Shown: positions 51,943 through 53,426 of the stretch, one piece after another
Position numbering within the stretch: position 1 is the stretch's first letter
Layout of the letters: the number at the start of each line of letters is the position of its first letter
Assembly (NCBI GenBank): GCA_900553805.1
Contig: USEU01000004.1
Coordinates: 1-53,426 of the forward strand
DNA: 53,426 nt
Source: an uncultured Eubacteriales bacterium
Lineage (GTDB): Bacteria > Bacillota > Clostridia > Oscillospirales > Oscillospiraceae
Direction: 5' to 3'
Program-made: the position numbers and the translations under genes
The notes under the pieces: generated by a model
Told to the model about the DNA's origin: nothing
Databases searched by the model: none
What the model saw: the letters and a program-made list of their open reading frames with translations, nothing else

Positions 51943-52689
51943 GTGAACGCCGTGAAATACAAGGTCAAAATACTTCCTCCGTCTCCCGACGCACTGTTTG
52001 CCCAGCGGGAGGACGGGTTGACCCACTCCGCCTTTTCCCTGGAGCTTTCCCTGTACACCGCCCTGCGGGACGGGGACGAGGCCGCCCTGCGCCGGGCGAT
52101 GGACCGCTATTTCGCCGCGGGCTTTGTCATCGGCCGCATGTCCGCCGATTCGCTGCGGCAGATGAAATTCTGGGCCGTTTCCGTGGTGGCCATTGCCACC
52201 CACTATGCCATTCTGGGCGGACTGGACGAAACCGACGCCTACAACCTCAGCGACGAATACATCCGCCACATCGATGGGCTTTTCTCCATTGACCAGTGCG
52301 TGGAATACCTGAGCGGCCGGGCCATCGAGCTGGTCCGGGCCGTGGCGGCGTCAAAAAAAGAACACACCCTTTCCCCGAAGATCAAGGCATGCGTCCACTA
52401 TATCCATATCCACCTGCACGACAGGCTGACCGTCGGGGCACTGGCCGGGCAGGTGGGCCTGTCCGAAAGCCGCCTGTCCCACCTGTTCCGCCAGGAAACC
52501 GGCCAGTCCGTCAGCCGCTACATCCAGGAGCAGAAGCTGGCCGCCGCTCTGCCTCTGCTCACCGCCGGAATGCCCTACGGCCAGGTCGCATACAGCCTGT
52601 CCTTTTGCAGCCAATCCTACTTCATCCAATGCTTCAAAAAACGCTACGGCACCACCCCCGCCGCCTACGCGCGGGCACATAGGGGATGA
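51943..52689 (+). CDS. AraC-family transcriptional regulator
   Basis: 248 residues if the GTG at 51943 is used; a second GTG at 51952 has AGGTGA at a better distance and may be the real start. N-terminal helical region (about 1-135) without a cupin signature, C-terminal AraC domain (about 145-245): LTVGALAGQVGLSESRLSHLFRQETGQSVSRYI and MPYGQVAYSLSFCSQSYFIQCFKKRYGTTPAAYA. It probably controls the divergent beta-glucoside operon. Confidence 0.9.
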   Translation: MNAVKYKVKILPPSPDALFAQREDGLTHSAFSLELSLYTALRDGDEAALRRAMDRYFAAGFVIGRMSADSLRQMKFWAVSVVAIATHYAILGGLDETDAYNLSDEYIRHIDGLFSIDQCVEYLSGRAIELVRAVAASKKEHTLSPKIKACVHYIHIHLHDRLTVGALAGQVGLSESRLSHLFRQETGQSVSRYIQEQKLAAALPLLTAGMPYGQVAYSLSFCSQSYFIQCFKKRYGTTPAAYARAHRG

Positions 52690-52776
52690 GGGGGCGTTTT
52701 CAGGCCGTCATTTTGGCGGGCTCCGGCATTTGGAAATCCCGCACTTTGCAGGCTGTCGTTTTGAAGGTTTTCTTTG

Positions 52777-52782
52777 TATAAT
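52777..52782 (+). promoter_or_regulatory. -10 element before a small protein gene
   Basis: TATAAT at 52777-52782 with no strong -35; a 19-bp imperfect direct repeat (52701-52719 and 52749-52767, CAGGCnGTCnTTTTGnnGG) lies just upstream and could be an operator. Confidence 0.4.
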
Positions 52783-52817
52783 ATTGCCAGAAATCAATAC
52801 ACAGGAGGTAAACAATC

Positions 52818-53030
52818 ATGGCATTTTCTCTCGACAGCAAGGTAAAGGATATTCTGAAGAATCCGGCAGCGGCAGCTATTCTGGATAAGTACAGCCCCGA
52901 CGCTTCCAAGAACCCGCAGATGAAGCTGGTTGGCGGCCTGACCCTGCGAAAGCTGGCATCCTTCCCCCAGTCCGCATTTCTGAAGCCCCACCTGGAAGAG
53001 CTGGACAAGGAACTCCAGGCAATTAAATAA
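52818..53030 (+). CDS. Small hypothetical helical protein
   Basis: 70 residues, three predicted helices, no signal or membrane segment. CAGGAGG at good spacing before the ATG supports it. The pattern ILKNPAAAAILDKYSPDA...LTLRKLASFP recalls a small helical module that I have seen at the C-terminus of some Clostridial enzymes; I cannot name it. It is next to the insertion sequence and has its own -10 element. Confidence 0.78.
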   Translation: MAFSLDSKVKDILKNPAAAAILDKYSPDASKNPQMKLVGGLTLRKLASFPQSAFLKPHLEELDKELQAIK

Positions 53031-53044
53031 CCACCTTGAAAGAA

Positions 53045-53426
53045 GGGGCTGTTGCAAAATTCTTTTTTGCAGCAGCCCTATTGCTTCACCCTGAGCATTC
53101 TATTTCGAGGCCAAGGTTGCCGGTTACAGCCCAAATTTTTATTTTAGGGCACAGCAAAGCTGACCGAGGCATATTTCCCGGTCTTCCTGTGGATAACTTT
53201 TTATGTTCTACGACTACGAAGCTTTTTTCTCAGAATAATGGGTTTCCAGCCTGTTTTTTTGCTGCTTCATCCACCGCTTCTTGAGGTTAAAGCCCAGTGC
53301 CAGGAAGAATAACTCGATACGGATATTCCGTTTTCCGGTTGTCATGAACCTACGAAAGCTAAAATCGTTCTTTAGCAGCCCGAATGCCCCTTCTACCTGG
53401 ATAGAACGGTTCATTCTCAGCATAAT
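53045..53426 (-). mobile_element. Insertion sequence (IS1182-like), right copy, partial
   Basis: The element starts at 53045 with GGGGCTGTTGCAAAATTC, runs through 150 bp of non-coding end and into a transposase that continues past the window. Positions 53045-53098 are the reverse complement of 1-54. Direct target repeats cannot be tested because the outer ends are outside the window. Confidence 0.8.
53214..53426 (-). CDS. Transposase C-terminus, IS1182 family (cut by window edge)
   Basis: The last 70 residues of a transposase; the frame is open to the end of the window, so the ATG at 53423 is internal. NRSIQVEGAFGLLKNDFSFRR and RIELFFLALGFNLKKRW match the DDE C-terminus of IS1182-family (IS4/IS5-like) transposases. 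Here the invariant Glu of the DDE triad should be that in QVEGAFG. Confidence 0.85.
   Translation of the reverse strand: MMLRMNRSIQVEGAFGLLKNDFSFRRFMTTGKRNIRIELFFLALGFNLKKRWMKQQKNRLETHYSEKKAS

Overview
This window looks like a stretch of chromosome from a gut-type Clostridia bacterium, most likely Oscillospiraceae or a relative. I infer this from the GC-rich coding sequence, the Firmicutes-style core cluster (cdaA-cdaR, yicC-remA-gmk-rpoZ-priA-def-fmt-rsmB-rlmN-stp-pknB-rsgA), sigma-A-type promoters, the many glycan-related genes, and hairpin-rich intergenic repeats of a kind I associate with that family. I could not run a database search. I see no tRNA, rRNA, CRISPR array or phage.

The outer edges are insertion-sequence DNA. 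The first 54 bases are the exact reverse complement of 53045-53098, and the right edge carries the C-terminus of an IS1182-like transposase. The window therefore lies between two inverted copies of one IS, and its limits may be where an assembly broke.

Left block (about 0.1-13.4 kb): a GH2 beta-galactosidase-type enzyme and a MATE transporter whose leader carries two terminator-like hairpins. Next come a CarD-family regulator with a small partner, then a leftward envelope operon: a membrane-anchored cell-wall-binding VanY-type carboxypeptidase followed by two paralogous extracytoplasmic proteins that combine a parvulin-like region, a C39-like cysteine peptidase and a zinc ribbon. A structured repeat, a DUF3343 protein and a cysteine-desulfurase-like PLP enzyme follow.

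Central block (13.5-32.7 kb), all rightward: c-di-AMP synthesis and its regulator, then yicC, remA and gmk, a 0.5-kb island of hairpin repeats, then rpoZ, priA and the formyl-Met, rRNA-modification, PP2C phosphatase, PASTA kinase and RsgA genes. Where many Firmicutes continue with rpe and thiN, this window has a small secreted protein, a phosphodiester-glycosidase-domain protein and an Lgt-like membrane protein, then aspartate kinase.

Right block (32.7-53 kb): a leftward three-gene sugar-sensing system (response regulator, histidine kinase, sugar-binding lipoprotein); two divergent cell-surface proteins, one with long His/Cys repeats and one with a 30-bp tandem repeat; peptidases (PepV-like, Xaa-Pro type) and a U32-like Fe-S protein; a DUF1003 protein with a sodium-dependent transporter; and a beta-glucosidase locus (GH3 plus GPH symporter) divergent from an AraC regulator. 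Many genes overlap by 4 bp, which suggests translational coupling. The accessory genes mainly concern import, hydrolysis and sensing of plant or host sugars and peptides, and envelope remodelling.
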